From Clostridia bacterium (GTDB taxonomy: Bacteria; Bacillota; Clostridia; Oscillospirales; Acutalibacteraceae), in contig JAFXAP010000001.1 in assembly GCA_017516965.1 (NCBI GenBank), positions 53,311 to 117,310 on the forward strand: DNA of 64,000 nucleotides, written 5' to 3'. The position numbers were made by a program, and so were the translations under genes. Position 1 is the stretch's first letter. Each line of letters opens with the position of its first letter. Below the pieces are notes generated by a model. It was not told the origin of the DNA. It ran no database searches and was given only the letters and a program-made list of their open reading frames with translations. Of the stretch, positions 7,818 to 15,319 are shown in pieces.

Positions 7818-8357
7818 TTATTTAAAAAACAACGGAAGTTTTTCAAGAAAGATTATATCATCACGGTCGGCAGCATCCCCCTCTGCCAAAAATGCGCACG
7901 CCGCAGATTCGGTTGCTCCTGCGCGTTTTACAAGTTCACGCACAGCCATAAGCGATTCTCCTGTGCTTATAACGTCGTCAACAACAAGCACTCGTTTCCC
8001 TTTTATCTGCTCTACTTCGGTTTCACCTAAATAAAGATGCTGCTGCTTTTGTGTGGTTATGGAAGTAACCGTAACTTCAAGCGGATTTCGCATATAAACC
8101 TTAACACCCTTGCGCGCTACAATATATGGCTTTCCACTTTGACGAGACATTTCATAAGCAATTGGAATGCTCTTTGCCTCGGGTGTAAGTATAACGTCAA
8201 ATTCGGGAACCTTTTTAAGCAGTTCAGAACACCCTGCTATTGTGAGCTCGACATCACCAAATATGATAAATGCCGCAATATCAAGACTCTCACTTACAGG
8301 AAACATTTCAAGTTTACGCTCTAACCCTGCAATTTTCATAGTATAGAATTCAGACAT
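7818..8357 (-). CDS. Adenine phosphoribosyltransferase-like PRTase
   Basis: Type I phosphoribosyltransferase. The PRPP loop VLVVDDVISTGESL is clear, and the layout resembles adenine/xanthine PRTases (VILTPEAKSIPIAYEMSR, then VARKGVKVYMRNP). It probably salvages a purine base with PRPP. The ATG at 8357 is backed by AGGAAGAG eight bases upstream; an internal Met (MKIAGLER) is less well placed. It lies between the HIT protein and the PAP2 gene in the alaS operon. Base specificity cannot be read from sequence. Confidence 0.85.
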   Translation of the reverse strand: MSEFYTMKIAGLERKLEMFPVSESLDIAAFIIFGDVELTIAGCSELLKKVPEFDVILTPEAKSIPIAYEMSRQSGKPYIVARKGVKVYMRNPLEVTVTSITTQKQQHLYLGETEVEQIKGKRVLVVDDVISTGESLMAVRELVKRAGATESAACAFLAEGDAADRDDIIFLEKLPLFFK

Positions 8358-8418
8358 AATTATCTCTTCCTTTCACATTGAAAATATAAACACTAAAACT
8401 TTAAAAGAAATTTTAAAG

Positions 8419-8760
8419 TCAACCCGGTGGCCATTGTAGATAGCGACGTGCTAAGAGATGGAAGTGTATATGACCTACCGTCTGACCGCCGTCCTTGCCG
8501 CAGTTGTTTACCACGCGGAAGCCGTCTGCCAGATTTTCCTTAGCCGCAATTTTTGCCACAGCTTCAAAAATCTTTGCAATATAACCACTGTTGTCGGCAG
8601 TAATTTCTTCCGCTGATGCAATATGTATTTTAGGAACTATAATTGCGTGAAAAGGCGCTTGTGGATCGATATCTGCAAAGGCATAAACCCACTCGTCTTC
8701 ATAAATTTTTGTGCTTGGTATTTCGCCTGCGATTATTTTACAAAATAAACAATCTGCCAT
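8419..8760 (-). CDS. HIT family (HinT-like) nucleotide hydrolase
   Basis: Histidine-triad protein that hydrolyses nucleoside phosphoramidates and, in HinT proteins, aminoacyl-adenylates. CLFCKIIAGEIPS opens the fold, the triad is GHIHFHLL, and the end ...LQWPPG is typical. The ATG at 8760 is preferred over an in-frame GTG at 8769 because AGGAGTG sits upstream of the ATG and overlaps that GTG. It is co-transcribed downstream of alaS, which fits a role with aminoacyl-AMP by-products, though this is inference. Confidence 0.92.
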   Translation of the reverse strand: MADCLFCKIIAGEIPSTKIYEDEWVYAFADIDPQAPFHAIIVPKIHIASAEEITADNSGYIAKIFEAVAKIAAKENLADGFRVVNNCGKDGGQTVGHIHFHLLARRYLQWPPG

Positions 8761-8771
8761 CTTAAACACTC

Positions 8772-9596
8772 CTATATTTCTATTTTCAAACCTTCAAACG
8801 AAGCTATAAAACCGTTTTTTTCTGCAATGGGTGAAAAATCGTCATATACGGCGTCGCCACCATTATGAGAAAAATGATTAAGTATAAATTTAGTATTTTC
8901 ATCAGCAAGACCATATTCAAACAGCATATCACGGGTTTTAATGTTGCGCGGCAAACCCATATGCGCTGAATAGGCAATATCGGTAGTGCCTGCAGTACAG
9001 TCCATTACAACTGCATCAAAATAAAAACCGCTATCTTTTAAATATTCCCAGGTCTCCTCAGGCAATAAACCTGTATCTTGCGCGTAAAAAAGGGTTTTAT
9101 TTTCCTTTTCTATTACGTATATATACGGATTTTCGGTGCCGTGCGTTGCCTTGAGAGCAGTTACAACATAATCCCCTACCTTAAAGGGTTTAAATACAGG
9201 GTTTGACTCGCATCTTAAATATCCTTGCGAATTTGCCGCTATATCAGCAAGTGGCTGCTCGATATCACGGCTGCCATAAACCGTAATACCGTGCCAATCT
9301 GATGGAGGACACGAAAAACCCCTTGCCATCCAGTTTAAATCATTGGGATAAAAATGGTCGTCATGTATATGTGTAATAAGAACACTTTTAATATCTAAAA
9401 GATTTATTTTGTGCTTTATTATATGATAATAAGTATCAGACGGGTAGTCGATAAACAATTCATCATCTATCAACGTTTGTGAGCGTGTGCGAATATTTTT
9501 ACCGCCTAGTTTTCGTGCTTTTACGCATTGTTCACAATCGCAAAACATCGCGGGAAATGCCTCGGCAGCCGCTGTACCTAAAAACTTAATTTTCAT
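8772..9596 (-). CDS. PhnP-like MBL-fold phosphodiesterase
   Basis: Metallo-beta-lactamase fold hydrolase. HIHDDH carries the metal ligands, and a structural zinc site FCDCEQC near residues 18-24 is the hallmark of PhnP-type enzymes. DTGLL and a C-terminal NHFSHNG complete the active site. PhnP cleaves cyclic ribose phosphates in phosphonate degradation, but no phn genes are near, so the natural substrate is open. GAGGAAAA precedes the ATG, and it lies 12 bases from both neighbours in the alaS operon. Confidence 0.85.
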   Translation of the reverse strand: MKIKFLGTAAAEAFPAMFCDCEQCVKARKLGGKNIRTRSQTLIDDELFIDYPSDTYYHIIKHKINLLDIKSVLITHIHDDHFYPNDLNWMARGFSCPPSDWHGITVYGSRDIEQPLADIAANSQGYLRCESNPVFKPFKVGDYVVTALKATHGTENPYIYVIEKENKTLFYAQDTGLLPEETWEYLKDSGFYFDAVVMDCTAGTTDIAYSAHMGLPRNIKTRDMLFEYGLADENTKFILNHFSHNGGDAVYDDFSPIAEKNGFIASFEGLKIEI

Positions 9597-9607
9597 AAAT
9601 TTTCCTC

Positions 9608-12217
9608 TTATTTTAATTGCGACTCAACAATCGAAATTACCGCAGAAAGCGCCTCATCTACTTTTGCGATTTCTTTACCGCCTGCCATAGCGCTATCGGG
9701 CTTACCGCCTCCGTTACCACCGGCTATTTGAGCAACAGCGCGAACAATGTTGCCTGCGTGTGCGCCACTTGCAAGTGCCACTTTACCAACGCCTGCGCAG
9801 AAGGTAAGCTTTTCACCGTTTACTGCCGCCAGTACTGCTACTGCGTCATCATTTTCTGCCTTAATGGTGTCAATCATCTTGCGAAGCTCATCAGGTGCTG
9901 TACCATCAAACTTGGCAGTAGCAACCTTAACGCTACCTATTTGTGCAGCGTTTGCCATAAGGTCAGTAAGTTTGCCTGAAGCAAGTTTTGCTTCAAGTGA
10001 TTCAATCTTCTTTGAATCTTCTTTCATTTGCTTAACTGTAGCAACCGCTTTGGTAGCAACATCTTCAATATTACCAATCTTAAGTGTAGCTGCTGTTTCG
10101 GTAAGCAATGATTTATAGTGATTTATAAGGTTTACAACGTTAAAGCCTGTGTATGCTTCAATTCGGCGTGTGCCTGCCGCAATACCACTCTCAGAGATAA
10201 TTCTGAATAAACCGATTTTGCCTGTGTTGTCAACATGGGTACCACCGCAAAGCTCGGTAGAAAATTCACCCGCTTTTACAACACGGACTATATCGCCATA
10301 CTTTTCACCAAAGAGCGCCATTGCGCCTAAAGCTCTTGCCTCATCAATGGGCATTTCACGGTTATCGACAACTATGCCGTCAAGTATTGCTGTGTTTACA
10401 AGCTGTTCAACCTGCGCTATTTCTTCTGCTGTAAGCGCTGAAAAATGTGTAAAGTCAAAACGAACTGCCTTTTCATTTACAAGCTGACCTGCCTGCTCAA
10501 CGTGGGTACCAAGCACCTGACGCAATGCCGCTTGCAAAAGGTGAGCCGCTGTATGATTGCGACGGATTGCCTCACGGCGAACTGTGTCAATCTTTGCTAC
10601 TACTTTATCGCCTACCGAAATGGTATCATTTGCAGTACCGATATGGGTAAATATACCGTGGGCTGTCTTTTTGGTGTCGGCAACTGCAAAAGAGCCGATA
10701 ACACCTGTATCACCTACCTGACCGCCGCTTTCAGCATAGAAAACGGTTTTGTTAAGAACAATTATTGCCTTCTCACTAGCATTTACAGCAGATACGTGTT
10801 CACCCTCGACAACAATATCAAGAACGGTGGCTTCACATTCATTCTCGGCGTAACCCAAAAATTCGGTAGCGGCAATATCGTCAAAGTTAATGCCGTCACT
10901 GCTCCAACTTTCGCCATCAGATGCCTTACGGGCATTACGCGCTTTTTCACGTTGCTGTTGCATAAGGGTGTTAAAGCCCTCTTCATCAACACTCATACCC
11001 TTTTCAGACAATATATCACGTGTTAAATCAAGTGGGAAACCATAGGTATCGTAAAGGCGGAATGCATCCTCACCCGAAAGTGTACCGCCGTTTGCGGTAA
11101 GGTCACCAAGTATGGTAAGACCCTGGTCAATGGTCTTTGAAAAACTTGCTTCTTCGTTTGCAATAACCTTCTTAATAAGTTCTTGCTTATCAATGAGTTC
11201 AGGGTAACCCGAAGCGTTTTCTTTTATTACAGCTTCGACCATCTCTACCAAGAACGCGCGGTCAATGCCAATAAGTCTGCCGTGACGCGCAGCGCGACGA
11301 ATAAGACGGCGAAGTACGTAGCCCCTGCCCTCGTTAGACGGAATAATACCGTCGCTTATCATAAATGTGGATGCGCGGGCGTGGTCGGTAATAGCGCGAA
11401 TAGAAATATCTACCTTTTTATCAGCGCCATAGGTCTTGCCCGATATTTCACAAACCTTGTCAAGTATATTGCGAATGGTATCAACCTCAAACATATTATC
11501 AACACCCTGCATAACGCAAGCGAGTCGCTCAAGACCCATACCGGTATCAATATTTTTGTGTTCAAGTTCGGTATAGGTGCCGTCACCCATATTGTTAAAC
11601 TGGGTGAAAACGTTGTTCCATATTTCCATATATCTGTCGCACTCGCAACCCGGTTTACAATCGGGTGAACCGCAACCGTATTTTTCACCGCGGTCAAAGT
11701 AAATCTCACTACAAGGACCGCAAGGACCTGTGCCGTGCTCCCAGAAGTTGTCCGCCTTGCCAAGCTTTACAATATGTTCTTCGGGCACACCGATAACATC
11801 GCGCCAGATAGCGTATGCCTCGTCATCCTCTTCATAAACCGATGGCCAAAGAAGCTCTGCAGGAATCTGGAGGTCTTTGGTCAAAAACTCCCAAGCCCAC
11901 GGAATAGCTTCATTTTTAAAATAATCTCCAAAAGAGAAGTTACCAAGCATTTCAAAATATGTGCCGTGACGCGCTGTAATACCCACACGCTCAAGGTCGG
12001 GTGTGCGAATGCATTTTTGGCAGGTTGTAACACGACTGCGTGGAGGTGTTACCTCACCCGTGAAATACTTTTTCATAGGCGCCATACCTGAATTTATAAG
12101 CAACAATGATTTATCATTATTTGGCACCAAAGAAAAACTGCCAAGACGCAGGTGACCCTTTGACTCAAAAAATGACAAATACCTTTCTCTAAGTTCGTTA
12201 AGTGACATCCATTTCAT
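9608..12217 (-). CDS. alaS: Alanyl-tRNA synthetase
   Basis: Class II synthetase charging tRNA-Ala. The full length of 869 residues matches the family (about 875). The catalytic core (HLRLGSFSLVP, TPDLERVG, GNFSFGDYFK), the editing domain with HTAAHLL and CGGTHV zinc ligands, and the C-terminal DHHA1 region GNGGGKPDSAMAGG are all visible. AAGGAAG lies before the ATG at 12217; MSLNELRERY three codons in is a possible alternative. It leads a six-gene operon from a near-perfect promoter. The leader is about 45 nt, too short for a T-box. Confidence 0.97.
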   Translation of the reverse strand: MKWMSLNELRERYLSFFESKGHLRLGSFSLVPNNDKSLLLINSGMAPMKKYFTGEVTPPRSRVTTCQKCIRTPDLERVGITARHGTYFEMLGNFSFGDYFKNEAIPWAWEFLTKDLQIPAELLWPSVYEEDDEAYAIWRDVIGVPEEHIVKLGKADNFWEHGTGPCGPCSEIYFDRGEKYGCGSPDCKPGCECDRYMEIWNNVFTQFNNMGDGTYTELEHKNIDTGMGLERLACVMQGVDNMFEVDTIRNILDKVCEISGKTYGADKKVDISIRAITDHARASTFMISDGIIPSNEGRGYVLRRLIRRAARHGRLIGIDRAFLVEMVEAVIKENASGYPELIDKQELIKKVIANEEASFSKTIDQGLTILGDLTANGGTLSGEDAFRLYDTYGFPLDLTRDILSEKGMSVDEEGFNTLMQQQREKARNARKASDGESWSSDGINFDDIAATEFLGYAENECEATVLDIVVEGEHVSAVNASEKAIIVLNKTVFYAESGGQVGDTGVIGSFAVADTKKTAHGIFTHIGTANDTISVGDKVVAKIDTVRREAIRRNHTAAHLLQAALRQVLGTHVEQAGQLVNEKAVRFDFTHFSALTAEEIAQVEQLVNTAILDGIVVDNREMPIDEARALGAMALFGEKYGDIVRVVKAGEFSTELCGGTHVDNTGKIGLFRIISESGIAAGTRRIEAYTGFNVVNLINHYKSLLTETAATLKIGNIEDVATKAVATVKQMKEDSKKIESLEAKLASGKLTDLMANAAQIGSVKVATAKFDGTAPDELRKMIDTIKAENDDAVAVLAAVNGEKLTFCAGVGKVALASGAHAGNIVRAVAQIAGGNGGGKPDSAMAGGKEIAKVDEALSAVISIVESQLK

Positions 12218-12269
12218 AACTATTACTTCCTTAAGATAAATATATAATTAAATATACACATACACAATG

Positions 12270-12298
12270 ATTATATACCAGTCACACCGTTTTGTCAA
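12270..12298 (-). promoter_or_regulatory. Consensus sigma-A promoter of alaS operon
   Basis: Perfect TTGACA (12298-12293), 17 bp spacer ending in TA, perfect TATAAT (12275-12270) on the minus strand. Confidence 0.92.
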
Positions 12299-12340
12299 CA
12301 ATAGTGGCGAGCAAAAAACACCGATTTTTGAAACTTTTTG

Positions 12341-12369
12341 GTGACTTTTAGACCATTTTGTGTTAATAT
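12341..12369 (+). promoter_or_regulatory. Promoter of first TIGR02206-like gene
   Basis: GTGACT (12341-12346), 17 bp spacer ending TGTGT, then TAATAT (12364-12369) with an extended -10 TG. The arrangement repeats upstream of the paralogue at 13779-13807. Confidence 0.6.
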
Positions 12370-12388
12370 ATCATTTGAGGTGAAATTT

Positions 12389-13141
12389 ATGTTTTTTATA
12401 CCTAAAAATGAAATACCCGAAGGGTTCGGTTTCAGTCTTTTTGGCACCACTCACCTTTTGTGGTTGTTGTTTTTTGTTTTGCTGTGTACTGTAAGTCTTA
12501 TAGTATATAAAAAGCTCAATTCAAAACACCGAAATATTATGCGAATTGGCATTGCCGTTACGGTTATAACCCTTGAAACCGTAAAAAATATAGTAGCCTT
12601 TGCAGTCGGAAGTTTTGGCATAGGTCATTTACCGTTTCATTTGTGTGGAATAAACGTAATGCTCATCACATTTTGCATTTTTAAACGCACAAAAACGGTT
12701 GAAAACTTTTTATATTACATTGGTATTCCGGGCGCAATGTTAGCTCTGCTTACTCCCGATTGGACAAGCCTTCCCTGCCTTAATTATTTTCATATGCACA
12801 GTTTCCTGATACATATGTTTTTAGTGCTGTATCCATTTGTTTTGGTGGCAAGCGGAGATGTTAAACCCGATTTTAAATCTATGCCAAAATGCATATTACT
12901 GCTTGTTGGTTTTGCAATACCCGCGCTTATATTAAACATTATATTTGATCAAAACTTTATGTTTTTAATGAACACCTCAGGTGTAGGATTTTTGCAGCTA
13001 TTTAAAGACATATTCGGCGCTCACCAATGGGCATTCCCCATACTTTTGCCAATAATTATGTTTATAATGTCCCTACCTTTACTTATTGCAAACAAAATTA
13101 AAAAGGCAAAAGAAAGTAAAAAAGAATTAATAAATGCGTAA
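12389..13141 (+). CDS. TIGR02206/YwaF-family membrane protein (copy 1)
   Basis: An integral membrane protein of about 250 residues with six or seven hydrophobic helices. The signature LPFHLCGINVMLI and the late FGAHQWAFPILLPI block match the TIGR02206 (YwaF-like) family, whose function is unknown. The ATG at 12389 has GAGGTGAAA seven bases upstream and is preferred over an upstream GTG at 12338. A paralogue of the same layout begins at 13826. Codon use and composition match neighbours. Confidence 0.82.
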   Translation: MFFIPKNEIPEGFGFSLFGTTHLLWLLFFVLLCTVSLIVYKKLNSKHRNIMRIGIAVTVITLETVKNIVAFAVGSFGIGHLPFHLCGINVMLITFCIFKRTKTVENFLYYIGIPGAMLALLTPDWTSLPCLNYFHMHSFLIHMFLVLYPFVLVASGDVKPDFKSMPKCILLLVGFAIPALILNIIFDQNFMFLMNTSGVGFLQLFKDIFGAHQWAFPILLPIIMFIMSLPLLIANKIKKAKESKKELINA

Positions 13142-13146
13142 ATTTT

Positions 13147-13178
13147 AAAAACTCGACACCATAAAGTGTCGAGTTTTT
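13147..13178. terminator. Bidirectional terminator
   Basis: AAAAACTCGACAC / GTGTCGAGTTTTT hairpin between convergent genes; T-runs occur on both strands. Confidence 0.9.
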
Positions 13179-13180
13179 AG

Positions 13181-13705
13181 TTATATCACATTTATTTGAC
13201 AACAACGCATTGTATCAAGCGCGGCGTTGTGCGTTTCGGGTGTTACACCCGCGCAACAAGACGAATCAACAAAAATTTCTGTGTCTAACAAGTTGGCTTT
13301 AAGAATTAACGCGTTAGACACCACACATATATCGGTGCAAAGGCCTATAAGTGTAATTTCGGCCTTGTTTTCCCCTATACACTCTTTAATCATATCAGGC
13401 AGTTTCACCGAACCAAAGGTAAGTTTTTCAACAGTTTTATAATCTTTACCTTCAAGCGCTTCGGCAATCTTGGGGTTAAGCTCCCAACCCTTTGTTCCCT
13501 TTATGCAATGCACAACGGGTAGCTTCTTGCCCTCCATAGTATCCATATAATCTTCAAAATGGGTATCGTAGGTCACAAATATGTCACCGTCGAAACCCTT
13601 TATTTTTTGAGCAGCATTATCTACTATAGCAACAGCCTCAGCGGTGCCCAACGCTCCGTCAACAAAATCATTTTGAATGTCTACAACCACTAGTATCTTT
13701 TTCAT
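13181..13705 (-). CDS. Nicotinamidase-like cysteine hydrolase (isochorismatase superfamily)
   Basis: A 174-residue isochorismatase-fold hydrolase. The triad is Asp9 (VVDIQNDF), Lys94 (VEKLTF) and Cys127 (GLCTDICV). Asp47, His49 and His66 (YDTHF, VHCIKGT) match the metal site of PncA-type nicotinamidases. This favours nicotinamide to nicotinate conversion in NAD salvage over isochorismate hydrolysis. AAAGGAAGTG lies before the ATG. It sits on the opposite strand between two TIGR02206 paralogues. Confidence 0.8.
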   Translation of the reverse strand: MKKILVVVDIQNDFVDGALGTAEAVAIVDNAAQKIKGFDGDIFVTYDTHFEDYMDTMEGKKLPVVHCIKGTKGWELNPKIAEALEGKDYKTVEKLTFGSVKLPDMIKECIGENKAEITLIGLCTDICVVSNALILKANLLDTEIFVDSSCCAGVTPETHNAALDTMRCCQINVI

Positions 13706-13778
13706 AATTACACTTCCTTTTAGATTTATTATACCGATTTTTTAAAAAAATTCAATACATCGCACTTGCATATTTTTC

Positions 13779-13807
13779 GTGACATTTGTCGCTTTTTGTG
13801 TTATTAT
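13779..13807 (+). promoter_or_regulatory. Promoter of second TIGR02206-like gene
   Basis: GTGACA (13779-13784), 17 bp spacer ending TGTGT, TATTAT (13802-13807). Same design as 12341-12369. Confidence 0.65.
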
Positions 13808-13825
13808 GACATAGAGGTGAGACTT

Positions 13826-14560
13826 ATGTTTTTAGATACCGTTGAAACCGTTAAAGATGGTGTGGGGTTTAGTCTGTTTGGCAAAACTCATTTAACCTGG
13901 ATTTTAGTTTTTGTAATTTTAGCAATTAGTGTTCCGCTAATATACCGTCGCCTTGCGCCCAAGGCTCGTAATATTATGCGCATAACGGTAGCCTCTCTTA
14001 TTTTATTTGATGAACTTTGGAAGTGGTTTTTCTTGCTTTTGGGCAACCGATACGAGCACAGTTATCTTCCGCTTCATTTGTGCAGTATTAATGTGTTTTT
14101 GGTAGCCTTGCACATATTCAAACGTCCAAAGGTTGTTGATAATTTTCTATATGCCATTTGTGTTCCCGCCGGAATTATAGCGCTGCTTACTCCTTCGTGG
14201 GCGGCTTTGCCTGCCGGTAACTTTATGCACATACATAGCTTTACAATACATATGCTACTGGCCCTTTATCCGCTTATGCTAACAATAGGCGGCGATATAA
14301 AACCCGATGTAAAAATGGCGCCAAAATGTCTGTTGCTGCTGCTTTGTATGGGAGTTGTAGTGCTGGGAGTCAATTTTTTATGCGGTACAAACTTTATGTT
14401 TTTAATGCGGACTGATGACATAGGTTTTCTTGTTTTGTTTGAAAACATATTTGGCGCGCATCAATGGGCATTCCCAATACTGTTGCCTATTGTACTTACC
14501 CTAATGTATATTCCAATAGTGATTACAAACAAACTTAAAAAATCAAAAAATAAATCTTAA
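13826..14560 (+). CDS. TIGR02206/YwaF-family membrane protein (copy 2)
   Basis: Paralogue of the protein at 12389-13141: shared GFSLFGKTHLTW opening, LPLHLCSINVFLV core, HIHSFTIHMLLALYPL and FGAHQWAFPILLPI. It has six or seven membrane helices and no catalytic motif. The ATG at 13826 has GAGGTGAGA upstream, while a longer in-frame opening at 13766 would overlap the promoter. The pair looks like an old tandem duplication including the promoter, later split by or around the inverted nicotinamidase-like gene. Confidence 0.82.
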   Translation: MFLDTVETVKDGVGFSLFGKTHLTWILVFVILAISVPLIYRRLAPKARNIMRITVASLILFDELWKWFFLLLGNRYEHSYLPLHLCSINVFLVALHIFKRPKVVDNFLYAICVPAGIIALLTPSWAALPAGNFMHIHSFTIHMLLALYPLMLTIGGDIKPDVKMAPKCLLLLLCMGVVVLGVNFLCGTNFMFLMRTDDIGFLVLFENIFGAHQWAFPILLPIVLTLMYIPIVITNKLKKSKNKS

Positions 14561-14564
14561 ACGC

Positions 14565-14595
14565 AAAAATCCTTGCTATTGTAGCAAGGATTTTT
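14565..14595. terminator. Bidirectional terminator
   Basis: AAAAATCCTTGCTA / TAGCAAGGATTTTT with a three-base loop, between convergent genes. Confidence 0.9.
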
Positions 14596-14597
14596 CT

Positions 14598-15056
14598 TTA
14601 TGAAAATATTTTTCTTTTTATCTTGCCAAGCGGTAAACGTATCTTTGTCATCCAAAACCACCTTACAGGATAAGAAATTCTATTAAGTTTTACATATATT
14701 TTATACTTTTTAGAGGTATTACAATCGATATATTTACCACCGCGATAAACGGCTGTCATAACACCTATGACACTGTCGTGCGATACATATTCTTTATGAT
14801 AGGTGCTGTCTCCGCGTATTATATATGTGTTGCTGTCTTTTGCGCCAATAACACGGTGAAGCACCAGTTTTTCACTGCCACGCACCTTGTAAAGCGCCAC
14901 GTCACCTACAGCCAGCGGATGATTTGGTCTTACAATTACAACAATATCTTTATGTGTGCGAAGAAGCGGTCGCATACTAGCCCCACGGGTTAAAAATGCA
15001 ACAGACTCTTGAGTTTTAAGTTCTTGTTCGACTGAATTTATATCATAAGTTTTCAT
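14598..15056 (-). CDS. S24/S26-type signal-peptidase-like protein
   Basis: A 152-residue protein with the signal peptidase I fold signatures: GASMRP with Ser27, LVLHRVIG with His67 and RGDST at 81-85. His in place of the usual catalytic Lys is the SipW/ER-type arrangement. Unlike true signal peptidases it has no N-terminal membrane helix; the end is basic and aromatic (YPVRWFWMTKIRL), perhaps membrane-associating. Its ATG overlaps the stop of the PqqD-like gene by four bases (ATGA). Pairing with PqqD suggests peptide maturation, but no precursor or modifying enzyme is present. Confidence 0.8.
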   Translation of the reverse strand: MKTYDINSVEQELKTQESVAFLTRGASMRPLLRTHKDIVVIVRPNHPLAVGDVALYKVRGSEKLVLHRVIGAKDSNTYIIRGDSTYHKEYVSHDSVIGVMTAVYRGGKYIDCNTSKKYKIYVKLNRISYPVRWFWMTKIRLPLGKIKRKIFS

Positions 15057-15319
15057 ATCAAAAGTTGCGCTCCACTTAATTTTTCAAGTAATTCATCAAC
15101 ACTCTCACTTACTTCTTTTTGTGAAGCATCGGGATATTTGCAAAGCACTGTGTTTATAATTTCTTCGCGTGTGGTATCGTTTTTTAACGCGTTAAAAATC
15201 ACAGCGCCTGTTTCGTTAAGTTTTATATAACCGTTAAACTGTCCGTCATTGTTGCCCACCGATACGGCAACTGTCTCGCCTGCAACCTGATTTATTACAA
15301 AATCATATTTCAGTTTCAT
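15053..15319 (-). CDS. PqqD-like peptide-binding protein
   Basis: An 88-residue protein resembling PqqD, the peptide chaperone that hands RiPP precursors to radical SAM enzymes. The hallmarks are a beta-rich N-terminus, LNETGAVIFNAL, the segment DTTREEIINTVLCKY, and the helix SVDELLEKLSGAQLL. GGAGGAACCGCAGG precedes the ATG. It overlaps the YfhO gene by 17 bases and the peptidase by 4, so the three are co-translated. No radical SAM, ABC exporter or leader peptide gene is nearby, which leaves its client unknown. Confidence 0.82.
   Translation of the reverse strand: MKLKYDFVINQVAGETVAVSVGNNDGQFNGYIKLNETGAVIFNALKNDTTREEIINTVLCKYPDASQKEVSESVDELLEKLSGAQLLI

Noticed and set aside
10445-11026. 193-residue plus-strand ORF inside alaS
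   Set aside because: It is a frame shadow of alaS with no ribosome site and a Cys/Tyr/Asn-rich composition unlike the real genes.
12218-12298. T-box leader for alaS
   Set aside because: The leader is only about 45 nt and lacks the AGGGTGGNACCGC signature.
13181-13705. Isochorismatase for siderophore synthesis
   Set aside because: Metal-binding Asp47/His49/His66 and the HCIKGT block fit nicotinamidase better, and no siderophore genes are near.
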